Assembly: GCF_038008325.1 (NCBI RefSeq)
Contig: NZ_JBBOYW010000001.1
Coordinates: 1,540,001-1,604,000 of the forward strand
Direction: 5' to 3'
Origin: Lysinibacillus sp. FSL K6-0232
Lineage (GTDB): Bacteria; Bacillota; Bacilli; Bacillales_A; Planococcaceae
Length of the DNA stretch: 64,000 bases
Shown: positions 43,234 through 51,234 of the stretch, piece after piece
How the letters are laid out: every line of letters begins with the position of its first letter
Numbering within the stretch: position 1 is the stretch's first letter
Made by a program: the position numbers and the translations under genes
Notes under the pieces: model-generated
What the model was told of the DNA's origin: nothing
What the model saw: only the letters and a program-made list of their open reading frames with translations
Databases searched by the model: none

Positions 43234-43258
43234 GTTTGGTTATAGGGTGGAAGGGTAA
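43234..43258 (+). promoter_or_regulatory. SigmaB-type promoter of the YflT-like gene
   Basis: GTTTGG, 13 bases, GGGTAA; start codon 39 bases downstream. Confidence 0.65.
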
Positions 43259-43296
43259 TAAGCTAACTAAGCCATATAAATTAGGAGGAATTGAAC

Positions 43297-43734
43297 ATGA
43301 TGCATGAACAAAACCCACAAATTGAAGTGGCTCATACAAAGGATGAAATGCTTCATATTTTAGAAAGCATGCGTTTAGAGGGCTATCATAAAGAGGATAT
43401 TCATATTATTGCCAAGGATGCTGAGCAGCTAGAGGATGTTAAATGGGATGATGATGTGCAAACATATGAGGCTGGTAATTGGCGAGACCAATTTAAGTCA
43501 TGGTTTACAGGCGATTCAGCGGTGGCAGAGGGCTTAAAGCGATTTCCGTTAACAGAAGCTCAAACAGCCTACTATGCACATCTTGTAGAGCAGGGCAGCA
43601 TTATATTATTTGCTGAGCATGGGGACGATTCAGATCCACTAGAAACACAGCCAATTACGGCAGAGGAGCTCGATAAGCGTTTAGATGAGCAAAAGCGCTC
43701 AATTGAGGCAGAGCAGTATCGACGACTTTTATAA
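43297..43734 (+). CDS. General stress protein of the YflT (GSP17M) family
   Basis: The 145-residue protein matches the heat-induced stress protein YflT domain: IEVAHTKDEMLHILESMRLE, GYHKEDIHIIAKDAEQL, and EGLKRFPLTEAQTAYYAHLV followed by GSIILFAEHG. The biochemical role of the family is unknown, but members in Bacillus subtilis belong to the sigmaB regulon, which fits the promoter here. AGGAGGAA precedes ATG 43297. Confidence 0.88.
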   Translation: MMHEQNPQIEVAHTKDEMLHILESMRLEGYHKEDIHIIAKDAEQLEDVKWDDDVQTYEAGNWRDQFKSWFTGDSAVAEGLKRFPLTEAQTAYYAHLVEQGSIILFAEHGDDSDPLETQPITAEELDKRLDEQKRSIEAEQYRRLL

Positions 43735-43767
43735 ATAGTGAATAGACGAAAAGGGATAATTATATGT

Positions 43768-43812
43768 AAAAGCCATTATTTTGAATGAATATTTCAAAAT
43801 AATGGCTTTTAT
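43768..43812. terminator. Terminator after the YflT-like gene
   Basis: Perfect 18-bp stem AAAAGCCATTATTTTGAA / TTCAAAATAATGGCTTTT, 7-base loop. Confidence 0.9.
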
Positions 43813-43931
43813 AATGAAAGGTTATATGGAATGCATATCAGCCATATTACATAGCAACAACATGGATATTACCAATAAACCTGAAAGTCTTCGCTATATT
43901 CTTGTAAAATAGCTGATGATTGTTTTAAGAA

Positions 43932-43968
43932 AAATAAGGAAGCTAAAGTTACCAAACTTAGCTTCCTT
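43932..43968 (-). terminator. Terminator of EamA transporter gene
   Basis: Perfect AAGGAAGCTAA / TTAGCTTCCTT stem; ATTTTT tail on the minus strand. Confidence 0.85.
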
Positions 43969-43971
43969 TTC

Positions 43972-44871
43972 TTATGGCATCACTTTTTCATGTGCATCTT
44001 TTTTAATAAAGCGCAATAGATGGAAATGCTCTAATTGTGCCACTATATTACCAAGCAGAATAAAGCTACCACCAATCACTAATTTCATTGTTAGCCCTTC
44101 GCCAATAAACATCATCGCAAACATAGCTGCAAAAATAGGCTCTAAGGAAAAAATAAGACCTGTATGTGTAGCAGATGTATATTGTTGTGCAACAGTTTGA
44201 CCAACAAAGCAAAAAGCACTACAGATAATGCCAAGCCCTAGAATTGCCAGCCAAGCTGTTGGAGAATGGGGCAATGCTGGTGTTTCAAATAAACATGTTA
44301 AAATGAGTGCATAGAGCCCTGCAAAGCCGAGCTGATAAATTCCGTAAGAAATAGATTCAACATTGCGCGTAAAGGAGCTATTTAATAGTAAATAAAGGGA
44401 ATAGCATATTGCCGCAATTGCGACTAATATATCTCCCTTTTGGAAAGCAAATGAACCATTCGCTGTTAGCACCGTAATCCCAATCATTGTACAGATTACG
44501 GCAAAGCTCACAGCTCTTGAAGGTAATTTTTTATCAATAAAGCTGCTGAAAATCGGCACTAGCACAACGGTAAGGCTTAAAATAAAGCCTGCATTTGATA
44601 CGGAAGTAGATTGTAAGCCAAATAAGCTAAGTGCGAACACAATGAATAATAACAACCCTTGAATAGCCGCATATTTTAATGTTTGCCCATTTACTTTAAG
44701 CATTCGTTTATAAAAAATAAAACCTGCGATTAAAAATGCGATGATGCAACGCAATGCCACTACATTATAAACCGCCAATGTTTCAAGCCCCATGACCATA
44801 AAGGTATAGGATAACCCCCAAAACATTGTCACAATGACCATCAATATATTTGCTTTTCCTTGGATACTCAT
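43972..44871 (-). CDS. EamA (DMT) family transporter
   Basis: The 299-residue protein has ten helices in two EamA repeats (ANILMVIVTMFWGLSYTFMV in the first; ILVAIAAICYSLYLLLNSSF starting the second), typical of drug/metabolite exporters. The substrate is unknown. ATG 44871 follows TAGGTGA. It is divergent from a LysR regulator that probably controls it. Confidence 0.9.
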   Translation of the reverse strand: MSIQGKANILMVIVTMFWGLSYTFMVMGLETLAVYNVVALRCIIAFLIAGFIFYKRMLKVNGQTLKYAAIQGLLLFIVFALSLFGLQSTSVSNAGFILSLTVVLVPIFSSFIDKKLPSRAVSFAVICTMIGITVLTANGSFAFQKGDILVAIAAICYSLYLLLNSSFTRNVESISYGIYQLGFAGLYALILTCLFETPALPHSPTAWLAILGLGIICSAFCFVGQTVAQQYTSATHTGLIFSLEPIFAAMFAMMFIGEGLTMKLVIGGSFILLGNIVAQLEHFHLLRFIKKDAHEKVMP

Positions 44872-45005
44872 AATGTTCACCTACAATCTGTGTACTAAAA
44901 CAGTTTTTCTACTAGAAATTACTATATATCTTGTCTTGTGATTAGTAAAACGAATGTTTATAATGAATAGGATTAAAAATTTTCATGTAAGTAAAGAGGT
45001 AATTC

Positions 45006-45884
45006 ATGAGCTTAGTCAAATATGAGATTTTATCAAAGGTGGCAGAGGTAGCAAGCTTTACAAAAGCAGCAGATGCGCTTGGCTTAACACAATCTGCTGT
45101 AAGCCATGCGGTATCAAGCTTGGAAAAAGAATTTGGCTTTGCATTGATTCATCGCAGTCGTGCGGGTGTAACCTTAACAAGTGAGGGGCAGACCATGCTA
45201 AGGGCGATGCGTCAGGTTTTGGATGCGCAGGAGCTATTGCAGCAGGAGGCTGCGCATATTCTTGGCGTGACACGAGGCAAGGTACGACTTGGCGTGATTT
45301 CAAGTATCTCATCGAATTGGATGCCAGAAATTATTCGTATTATGGATAATCAGTTTCCGGGGATACAGGTGGAATTGCGTGAGGGCGATTATTATGAAAT
45401 CGAGCAATGGCTACTAAGTGGTGAAATTGAAGCGGGATTTTTAAATGGGCAAAAATCAACGCAATATCAATTTACCGAATTGCAGCAGGACCCTTTGCTG
45501 TGCATTGTTTCGGATAAAAGCCCTCTTTATGATAAAACAGAGATTGATATTGCGGATTTGGAAGATATGCCCTTTATTATGACCTCCTATAAGGGAACAA
45601 ATGATGTAAAGGTTTTGTTAGAGCATTATCAGGTAAAACCAAATATTCGCTTTGAGCTATCAGAGGAGGTTGGGATTCTCTCCATGATTTCTCACCATCT
45701 TGGGATTAGTATTTTACCGCAGCTTGTTATTCATAATTTACCGCCAACGTTAAAGGCTATACCGTTAAAGCAGGGTGGCTATCGGACAATTGGTATTGCG
45801 ATGAAACACCATGCCTCTCCTGTAACGAAGAAATTTGCGGAAATTTTAAGTGCTTGGTTAAAGGAGCAAAACAGCGTGCTGTAG
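45006..45884 (+). CDS. LysR family transcriptional regulator
   Basis: The 292-residue protein has the LysR winged helix at the N-terminus (VASFTKAADALGLTQSAVSHAVSSLE, residues 14-39, in pieces FTKAADALGLTQSAVSHAV) and an effector domain with GVISSISSNWMPEIIR. It is transcribed divergently from the EamA transporter with 134 bases between, the usual arrangement for a LysR regulator and its target. RBS AGAGGTAA precedes ATG 45006. Confidence 0.93.
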   Translation: MSLVKYEILSKVAEVASFTKAADALGLTQSAVSHAVSSLEKEFGFALIHRSRAGVTLTSEGQTMLRAMRQVLDAQELLQQEAAHILGVTRGKVRLGVISSISSNWMPEIIRIMDNQFPGIQVELREGDYYEIEQWLLSGEIEAGFLNGQKSTQYQFTELQQDPLLCIVSDKSPLYDKTEIDIADLEDMPFIMTSYKGTNDVKVLLEHYQVKPNIRFELSEEVGILSMISHHLGISILPQLVIHNLPPTLKAIPLKQGGYRTIGIAMKHHASPVTKKFAEILSAWLKEQNSVL

Positions 45885-45953
45885 CTCTTGAAGCATATCC
45901 TTGCATTACGCTAGAATAAAGGTTGTTAGATATTGTAGAAAATAGGTGAGTGT

Positions 45954-46634
45954 ATGGGGACATTACAAGGGAAAACCGTACTCATTACAAGTGGGGGAAC
46001 GCTTGAAAAATGGGATCGTGTACGGGGGCACACAAATTTATCGAAGGGAACAATGGGCTGTTATTTGGCAGAGGCAGCACTTGCAGCTGGTGCGCATGTT
46101 ATCTATATGCATGGCTATTTTGCACAGCTACCAGTTAATCATAGCAAAATGCAAACGATTAAATTTGAGGGCATTGAGGACTTAGGCGATAAAATTCGAT
46201 ATGCTGTGCAGAAGCAGCAGGTGGATATTGTCATTATGGCAGCGGCTGGCTCTGATTGGGTCATTGATAAAGTATATGACCAATCAGGCAACTTAATGGA
46301 GGAGGCAGGGAAAATGCCTTCCGATGAGCCACCTATTATTCATTTTAAAAAAGCACCAAAAATATTAGGGCAAATAAAGGGCTGGCAACCAAATGTCACA
46401 TTAGTAGGCTTTAAGCTGGAAGCAACAGATGATGAGGCATTTTTACTTGCGCGTGCAAGATTGCGTATGGACACAGCACAGGCACAATTTATGGTGGCAA
46501 ATAGCTCTCAATCATTATATGGCGGAGATGAGCCTCATTGGATTGTACCAGCAGAGGGGCAGCCAATTAAGGTAATGGGCAAAGAACAAACAGCGCAAGC
46601 ATTGATAGCATGCTTACAACAAGAAACTGTGTAG
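45954..46634 (+). CDS. CoaB-like phosphopantothenoylcysteine synthetase domain protein
   Basis: The 226 residues match the free-standing CoaB/DFP domain: VLITSGGTLEKWDRVRGHTN, MGCYLAEAALAAGAHV, IVIMAAAGSDW and NVTLVGFKLEA. CoaB joins cysteine to 4'-phosphopantothenate. Free-standing CoaB with this type of N-terminus is known from streptococci and enterococci; Bacillus has the fused CoaBC. Several substrate residues differ from CoaBC, so it may be a paralogue with another role. AGGTGAG precedes ATG 45954. Confidence 0.78.
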   Translation: MGTLQGKTVLITSGGTLEKWDRVRGHTNLSKGTMGCYLAEAALAAGAHVIYMHGYFAQLPVNHSKMQTIKFEGIEDLGDKIRYAVQKQQVDIVIMAAAGSDWVIDKVYDQSGNLMEEAGKMPSDEPPIIHFKKAPKILGQIKGWQPNVTLVGFKLEATDDEAFLLARARLRMDTAQAQFMVANSSQSLYGGDEPHWIVPAEGQPIKVMGKEQTAQALIACLQQETV

Positions 46635-46662
46635 AGGGGATACTTCTGCACAGTTTTTTTAT
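46625..46662 (+). terminator. Terminator of CoaB-like gene
   Basis: AACTGTG / CACAGTT stem spanning the stop codon, T7 tail. Confidence 0.8.
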
Positions 46663-46766
46663 CGTTAGGTGGCGCTAAATGCGTAATTGCCTGCATACAA
46701 TGCTAGAAGGAATCGAGATAAATAACACATTACAAAGTATTCGACTAGGTTTTCTAATATTTTATA

Positions 46767-46795
46767 TTGACAATTGTATAGCACAATTATAGAAT
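46767..46795 (+). promoter_or_regulatory. SigmaA promoter of the SAM riboswitch transcript
   Basis: TTGACA, 17 bases, TAGAAT, about 20 bases before the aptamer. Confidence 0.8.
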
Positions 46796-46814
46796 TATTT
46801 CCAAGTAAGCAGGG

Positions 46815-46902
46815 CTCTTATCAAGAGAGGCGGAGGGACTTGGCCCAATGAAGCCTCGGCAACTAATAGAATAGATGCCAATAGTATCTAAGAGATAAAG
46901 GG
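46815..46902 (+). ncRNA. SAM-I riboswitch (S-box leader)
   Basis: The aptamer core is clear: TTATCAAGAGAGGCGGAGGG, ACTTGGCCCAATGAAGCC, TCGGCAACTAATAGAATAGA, TGCCAATAGTATC and the closing GAGATAA that pairs with TTATC. It binds S-adenosylmethionine and normally switches off sulfur genes when SAM is high. The expression platform (46903-46955) lacks a strong T-run; an AAAGGGG / CTCTTTT pairing is the best terminator candidate. Confidence 0.93.
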
Positions 46903-46960
46903 GCTATCCATCAATTGAACTCTTTTGTAACGGAATCAAGAAAAAGAAGGGGTGTATTAT

Positions 46961-47116
46961 ATGGCACAGTCGGTAAAAGTAGATGATAAGAAGTTAGAGG
47001 CTATCGCGAAGGCTATTCAAAATCTTGAATATGGTGAAGTGCATATTACGATTCAGGATGGTGTAATTGTGCAAATTAATAGGCTCGAAAAACAGAGATT
47101 TCCACAGAAGAAATAA
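46961..47116 (+). CDS. yezD: YezD-family small protein (DUF2292)
   Basis: The 51-residue protein (MAQSVKVDDKKLEAIAKAIQ, ending HITIQDGVIVQINRLEKQRF) matches the YezD/DUF2292 family. These small proteins occur in sulfur-responsive loci; the SAM-I riboswitch directly upstream supports such regulation here. AAGAAGGGG precedes ATG 46961. The biochemical role is unknown. It is the only gene of its transcription unit, followed by a strong terminator. Confidence 0.85.
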   Translation: MAQSVKVDDKKLEAIAKAIQNLEYGEVHITIQDGVIVQINRLEKQRFPQKK

Positions 47117-47144
47117 TGATCATTTCAGTCGAACGATGTCATAA

Positions 47145-47197
47145 GGCCACAACTAAGCATAAAGGATGTCCTATGCTTACAAGTGGCCCTTTTTTTG
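47145..47197 (+). terminator. Terminator of yezD
   Basis: Two-part stem GGCCAC-TAAGCAT / ATGCTTA-GTGGCC with a T7 tail. Confidence 0.9.
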
Positions 47198-47205
47198 TGG
47201 AATGC

Positions 47206-47691
47206 TTAACGATAAAAGCTTTTTGGAATCTCACCAATATGACGGCGATGATACAGTAAAGGCTCTTTTGGTGAATTTGTAATATCTAGCACCTGCCCAA
47301 TAAAAATAGTATGGTCGCCAGCATCAATCTGTTGATATGTTTTACATTGTAAAATGGCTGCTGTATCATGTAAAATCGGTAGGTCAAAGGAGGACATAGA
47401 CCACTTTGCCTGAGCAAAACGATCTGGCACTTTGCTGGCAAATAATGTACATAAATGCTCCTGATCACTCGCTAAAATGTTGACCGCAAATGTTGGCGCT
47501 GCTGTAAAATAAGCATGGAGCTGAGATTTTTTATCGAGTGACCATAAAATAAGGAGCGGGTCAATCGAAACAGATGCAAAGGAGTTAACGGTTAAGCCAA
47601 TCGGTTGTGTGTCATGGCATGTAGTAACAACCGTTACGCCTGTAGGGTAATTACCTAGTGCTAATTTAAAAGCAGTTACTTGATCTGTCAT
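47206..47691 (-). CDS. Flavin reductase family protein
   Basis: The 161-residue protein matches the HpaC/FMN-binding split-barrel flavin reductases: ALGNYPTGVTVVTT, GLTVNSFASVSIDPLLILW, and AGDHTIFIGQVLDI. These supply reduced flavin to monooxygenases or act alone. No monooxygenase partner is adjacent. RBS CGAGGTGAT precedes ATG 47691. It is divergent from the VOC-fold gene. Confidence 0.88.
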   Translation of the reverse strand: MTDQVTAFKLALGNYPTGVTVVTTCHDTQPIGLTVNSFASVSIDPLLILWSLDKKSQLHAYFTAAPTFAVNILASDQEHLCTLFASKVPDRFAQAKWSMSSFDLPILHDTAAILQCKTYQQIDAGDHTIFIGQVLDITNSPKEPLLYHRRHIGEIPKSFYR

Positions 47692-47806
47692 TCAAATCAC
47701 CTCGTTATTATTGTCAATGAAGTTAAATAGCTATCATTGTCTTGCATAAATTTTAAACGAATCCGACATATAGGTAAAGGTAATCGGGAAAGAAAGGGGA
47801 ATGACC

Positions 47807-48592
47807 ATGACTTTATATTTCGATCATTTGGTTCAGCAAGTGGAATCACCAGAAAATATAAAGGTTTTCTTCAACAAACGAAATATCCATACAGTAAACG
47901 GTGGTCAGCATACGATGTGGGGGACTTATAATACATTAAGCTATTTTGGCTTAAGCTATATTGAGCAAATTGCGGTATATGATCGTGATTTATTTGAGCG
48001 GGCAGCATTAAACCCCTACACGCTACATTATACGTTTAAACAGGACGAGGAGCGCCAAGGGTTTTCACGAATTGCCTTGCGCACAACAAATATAGAGGCA
48101 GAGGGACAACGCTTGCGTGCATTAGGCTTTGATGTGTATGGACCTGAGGCTTGTAGTCGTACAAGACCAGACGGCTCTGTTGTAGAGTGGAAGCTGCTGC
48201 ATTTTGGTAAGCCTGACCATGCCATTGATTTTCCGTTTTTCATTGAATGGGCGGAGGATGATAAGGAGCGCTTGTCACAATTGCAGGCAAGTGGTGCGCT
48301 TCATCCACAGCAAAGCATTACAATGGAGGCGGTGCTGTTTGCAGTAAAGGATGTACAGGCAACCGTTGAGCTTTGGCAGAAGGCATTGCAATTGCCAAAG
48401 CCTGAACAGCACGAGCAATATGTATCCTTACAGCTACCAAATATACGCTTGGATTTTTATGATGAGGCAGTTGCCACAGCTATAACCCTTACACCTTTAA
48501 AGCAAGGCCCATTTGGTGTGCAATTAAAAGACCCGTATCGCGTAAAAGAAACATTGGTTTGTCCAGGTGCTTTTTATTGGATTAATCGCTAG
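47807..48592 (+). CDS. VOC-superfamily (glyoxalase-like) protein
   Basis: The 261 residues resemble glyoxalase-like domain proteins of the VOC fold: an N-terminal LYFDHLVQQVESP metal-ligand strand (His), GQHTMWGTYNTLSYFG and EWKLLHFG. The second half appears to be a weaker VOC repeat. The substrate is unknown. ATG 47807 after AAAGGGG is favoured; ATG 47801 is too near the RBS. Confidence 0.75.
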   Translation: MTLYFDHLVQQVESPENIKVFFNKRNIHTVNGGQHTMWGTYNTLSYFGLSYIEQIAVYDRDLFERAALNPYTLHYTFKQDEERQGFSRIALRTTNIEAEGQRLRALGFDVYGPEACSRTRPDGSVVEWKLLHFGKPDHAIDFPFFIEWAEDDKERLSQLQASGALHPQQSITMEAVLFAVKDVQATVELWQKALQLPKPEQHEQYVSLQLPNIRLDFYDEAVATAITLTPLKQGPFGVQLKDPYRVKETLVCPGAFYWINR

Positions 48593-48594
48593 AA

Positions 48595-48640
48595 AAGCTA
48601 CGGCAAGGGGAGTGTAGAATGTCCCTTGCCGTAGTTTTTC
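48595..48640. terminator. Bidirectional terminator
   Basis: Perfect CTACGGCAAGGG / CCCTTGCCGTAG stem with A- and T-flanks. Confidence 0.9.
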
Positions 48641-48642
48641 AA

Positions 48643-48921
48643 TTATTCAATCGTCATTTTCTTTGGTGCTTGTGTGCCTGTGTACCAATCAAATTCAATT
48701 TCAAATGAATGCTTGTCGCCCTTTTTTGTATAGGAGTATTCGATTTTAAGTGGTTCTGTAGGGCTAACAATAGTTTGCTCTGTGCCTTGCACAAATGTAA
48801 ATTCACCGTTTTCCTTTAGCTTTTGAGCAATTGCTTCAAGCATTGTTGCAAATTCGAGAACGCTTTGCCGTTCCTTATGCTTTAGAACAACCTCCGTCAT
48901 CGGCTTCATTTGCTTTTGCAT
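48643..48921 (-). CDS. Amphi-Trp domain protein
   Basis: The 92-residue protein fits the amphi-Trp domain: an N-terminal helix (VLEFATMLEAIAQKLKENGE) followed by short strands and a conserved Trp (EFDWYTGTQAPKK). Members are small proteins of unknown function. ATG 48921 follows GGGAGGGA; the longer upstream frame has no RBS. Confidence 0.75.
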   Translation of the reverse strand: MQKQMKPMTEVVLKHKERQSVLEFATMLEAIAQKLKENGEFTFVQGTEQTIVSPTEPLKIEYSYTKKGDKHSFEIEFDWYTGTQAPKKMTIE

Positions 48922-49046
48922 CGAAATCCCTCCCTCTTGTATTGTTACCTCTATTATAGCATAAAATGTTAGCGCTACCATTTGCATTGCACTTGTTTCT
49001 TGTGTGCTCTATACTATGTTCAATATAAAGAATAGGAGGGCGCGCT

Positions 49047-49829
49047 ATGTGTATTATTGCCATTGGCTATCAGGTGCATCCACAGCATCCTTTACTGATT
49101 GCGGCAAATCGTGATGAATTTTATGCAAGACCAACTGAGCGCATGCATAATTGGCAGGATATGCCGCATATTTGGGCTGGTCGAGATTTAGAGAAAATGG
49201 GTACATGGCTAGCTGTGAGTAATAATGGGCGGTTTGCAGCAGTCACCAATTATCGCGATCCACAGCTGCCAATTGTCGGTGAAAAATCGAGAGGAGCCGT
49301 TCCTATTGCATTTATGAATAGCTCTGTAAGCGCACAGGATTTTGCTGGTCAGCTACAGCAGGAGCGTTATTTATATGGAGGATTAAACGTACTGCTCTAT
49401 GATGGAACGGAGCTTGTGCATTATAATAATGTACATAATGTGCAAACAATTATTCCACCGGGTATTCATTGTGTATCGAATGCAACCCTCAATACGCCAT
49501 GGCCTAAAGTAGAGCGTCTAAAGGCAGCTTTTGCTGAAACGCTTCAAACAACAACAGCGGAAGAAGCATTGTTAGCGATTTTAACAGATCCAACAAAGGC
49601 AGCCACGAAAGATTTACCAGCAACAGGTATCCCGCTTGCATTAGAGCAACAGCTTTCCTCTATTTTTATTCATATGGATGGCTATGGTACACGAGCCTCA
49701 ACCGTTGTGAGGCTGCATCAAGCAGGCTGGGATATAATAGAGCGAAGCTTTGAGCATGGCGAATGGACTGGAGATGTACGATTGAAGGTGACAAAAGAGG
49801 GGAACAATGATGATTGCTACAATAAATAA
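49047..49829 (+). CDS. NRDE (TANGO2-like) family protein
   Basis: The 260-residue protein starts with Cys2, as in the Ntn-type NRDE family, and has AANRDEFYARPTERMHNW, the motif that names the family, plus GTWLAVSNNGRFAAVTNYRD. TANGO2 homologues have been linked to haem trafficking and acyl-CoA metabolism in eukaryotes; bacterial function is not settled. RBS AGGAGGGCG precedes ATG 49047. It overlaps the next gene by 23 bases. Confidence 0.88.
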   Translation: MCIIAIGYQVHPQHPLLIAANRDEFYARPTERMHNWQDMPHIWAGRDLEKMGTWLAVSNNGRFAAVTNYRDPQLPIVGEKSRGAVPIAFMNSSVSAQDFAGQLQQERYLYGGLNVLLYDGTELVHYNNVHNVQTIIPPGIHCVSNATLNTPWPKVERLKAAFAETLQTTTAEEALLAILTDPTKAATKDLPATGIPLALEQQLSSIFIHMDGYGTRASTVVRLHQAGWDIIERSFEHGEWTGDVRLKVTKEGNNDDCYNK

Positions 49830-50271
49830 AGCTATTCAACAGCTTCCAACTAAATATAGACAGAACGAATTAGCCTACATATCATTAACGGGTAAAAATG
49901 AAAGCTTTATCAGAGATCAAATGGCGCTATACTTATATAGGCTTGATAAAAGTTGGTGTAGGGAATATAAACGAATCGACTTAGCGCAATTATCCACTGC
50001 CCACCCAACTATGGTAGAAAATATTATTGAAATAACAAGTCTATATACGTCAGATATTGTTCATGATGCACATTTTAAGCGAGATTATTTGCGAAAAATT
50101 AAAAATGATATGACTAAAAATGGTAAATATACAACAATAGCTACCAATACATTTATCGTTATGATTGCAACACATTTAAAGGATAACAAGCGTGTTGATG
50201 ATCTAAATATTGGCTATTCATTTGCGTGTTGTGAGAAGGAAAACGCTTTGTCTAAAGCATTCTCTCGTTGA
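49807..50271 (+). CDS. Unknown protein, 3' end probably replaced by a palindromic repeat
   Basis: The 154 residues are unlike any family that I know; the middle part (LYLYRLDKSWCREYKR) is ordinary soluble sequence. ATG 49807 overlaps the NRDE gene and follows GAGGGGAAC. The last residues (KENALSKAFSR) are encoded by what looks like the left end of a dispersed repeat. After the repeat an open frame without a start resumes (50447-50695) and ends at a terminator. The original gene was probably longer and was broken by insertion of the repeat. Confidence 0.6.
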   Translation: MMIATINKAIQQLPTKYRQNELAYISLTGKNESFIRDQMALYLYRLDKSWCREYKRIDLAQLSTAHPTMVENIIEITSLYTSDIVHDAHFKRDYLRKIKNDMTKNGKYTTIATNTFIVMIATHLKDNKRVDDLNIGYSFACCEKENALSKAFSR

Positions 50272-50446
50272 TTGGCGTGAAAGGTGGCGACTCTAGCGGA
50301 AAAAGTGCGAGCTGAAAATCCATTTATTTCGGCATTTGCCGAAATAAATGAGTTGAAGCCGCACCCGCAGAAAGCGTCCACCTGTAACAGAAATCAACGA
50401 ATTCTAAGCGATTCTCTGTAAAATAAAGGTTAATCAACACGCCTGA
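50232..50446. repeat. Palindromic intergenic repeat, full-length copy
   Basis: The element contains GGTGGCGACTCTAGCGG on the left, a perfect 14-bp hairpin CATTTATTTCGGCA / TGCCGAAATAAATG (50321-50350) in the centre, and CGCAGAAAGCGTCCACCTGT on the right. The right half matches the shortened copy at 39331. The boundaries are approximate. Confidence 0.7.
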
Positions 50447-50695
50447 AAGGATAAGATTGATTCTAAACAGAAGCAATTTGTAAAATATGCTGATGGTATC
50501 AATAGAGGGTTAGCAAACTTTCGAGAAAAGGCGCAACCACGAAATGCTGAGGAAGAAAAATATATGATTCAGCAAAAGCTAGAAGGCTATTTGAAAAATG
50601 AGCCAATCGAGGTTAAGCACGCATGTAGCATACATATTGGACAGGCATTTGGTACAGAGGTGGAGTTATATTATTGGATACTACAAAAGCAGTAG
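50447..50695 (+). pseudogene. Start-less 3' gene fragment after the repeat
   Basis: An 82-codon frame (KQFVKYADGINRGLANFREK, then IEVKHACSIHIGQAFGTEVE, ending LYYWILQKQ) has no plausible start or RBS at its beginning but ends 20 bases before a strong terminator. It is best read as the displaced 3' end of the gene at 49807, in a different frame. An internal ATG (EEKYMIQQ) could start only a very short product. Confidence 0.6.
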
Positions 50696-50712
50696 GGCTG
50701 GCTATTGCAAAA

Positions 50713-50756
50713 AAATGGATTGGAAAAGCGATAGCACTTTCCAATCCATTTTTTAT
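50713..50756 (+). terminator. Terminator after the broken gene
   Basis: ATGGATTGGAAA / TTTCCAATCCAT stem flanked by A5 and T6. Confidence 0.9.
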
Positions 50757-50795
50757 TGAACCTGTATGAATAGCCTGTAAAAACAACGGTTGGTG

Positions 50796-50850
50796 AAACG
50801 TCCAATCAGTGAGAGATGTGCAAAAGCTTCACTGATTGAAGTTTCATTTT
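50796..50850. repeat. Hairpin repeat at the 3' end of the cold-shock gene
   Basis: GAAACGTCCAATCAGTGA / TCACTGATTGAAGTTTC forms a long stem overlapping the csp stop. Its right arm (CACTGATTGAAGTTTCATTT) matches 17035-17060 (CACTGGTTGAAGCTTCACTT) at most positions, so it belongs to a dispersed family. It may also end csp transcription. Confidence 0.55.
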
Positions 50851-51049
50851 ATATCTTTATGACATTTGATGCCTGTGGGCCACGGTTGCCTTCCACTACA
50901 TCAAACGATACTTTTTGCCCTTCTTCAAGTGTACGGAAGCCTTCCTCTTGTATGCCCGTAAAATGTACAAATACATCTTCTCCATTGTCACATTCAATAA
51001 ATCCGTAACCTTTTTCATTATTGAACCACTTTACGATTCCTTGTTGCAT
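50849..51049 (-). CDS. Cold-shock protein (CspA/CspB family)
   Basis: The 66-residue OB-fold RNA chaperone has both RNA-binding motifs: [16 protein letters not shown] and [17 protein letters not shown] precedes ATG 51049. The TTGACA-N17-TATGTT promoter upstream gives a leader of about 60 bases, which could allow cold-dependent translation. Length and sequence are fully normal. Confidence 0.96.
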   Translation of the reverse strand: MQQGIVKWFNNEKGYGFIECDNGEDVFVHFTGIQEEGFRTLEEGQKVSFDVVEGNRGPQASNVIKI

Positions 51050-51115
51050 AAGCCATTCGCCTCCAATGCGCTTGAATGTAAAAAGAAAATATGAAAAAAT
51101 TGCATTTTCTCTTAG

Positions 51116-51144
51116 AACATACATGAATTAAACAAAGTTGTCAA
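51116..51144 (-). promoter_or_regulatory. Promoter of the cold-shock gene, overlapping the fhs promoter region
   Basis: Minus-strand TTGACA, 17 bases, TATGTT. On the plus strand TTGTCA-N17-TAGTAT (51138-51166) overlaps it back to back and may serve fhs. Confidence 0.6.
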
Positions 51145-51234
51145 TTGATTGCCGAAATGCTAGTATAACTGCTTTCTTTTTTTTCATCATAAAGACTATA
51201 ATGGAAATGAACAACATAGAAAGTAGGATGCCAA

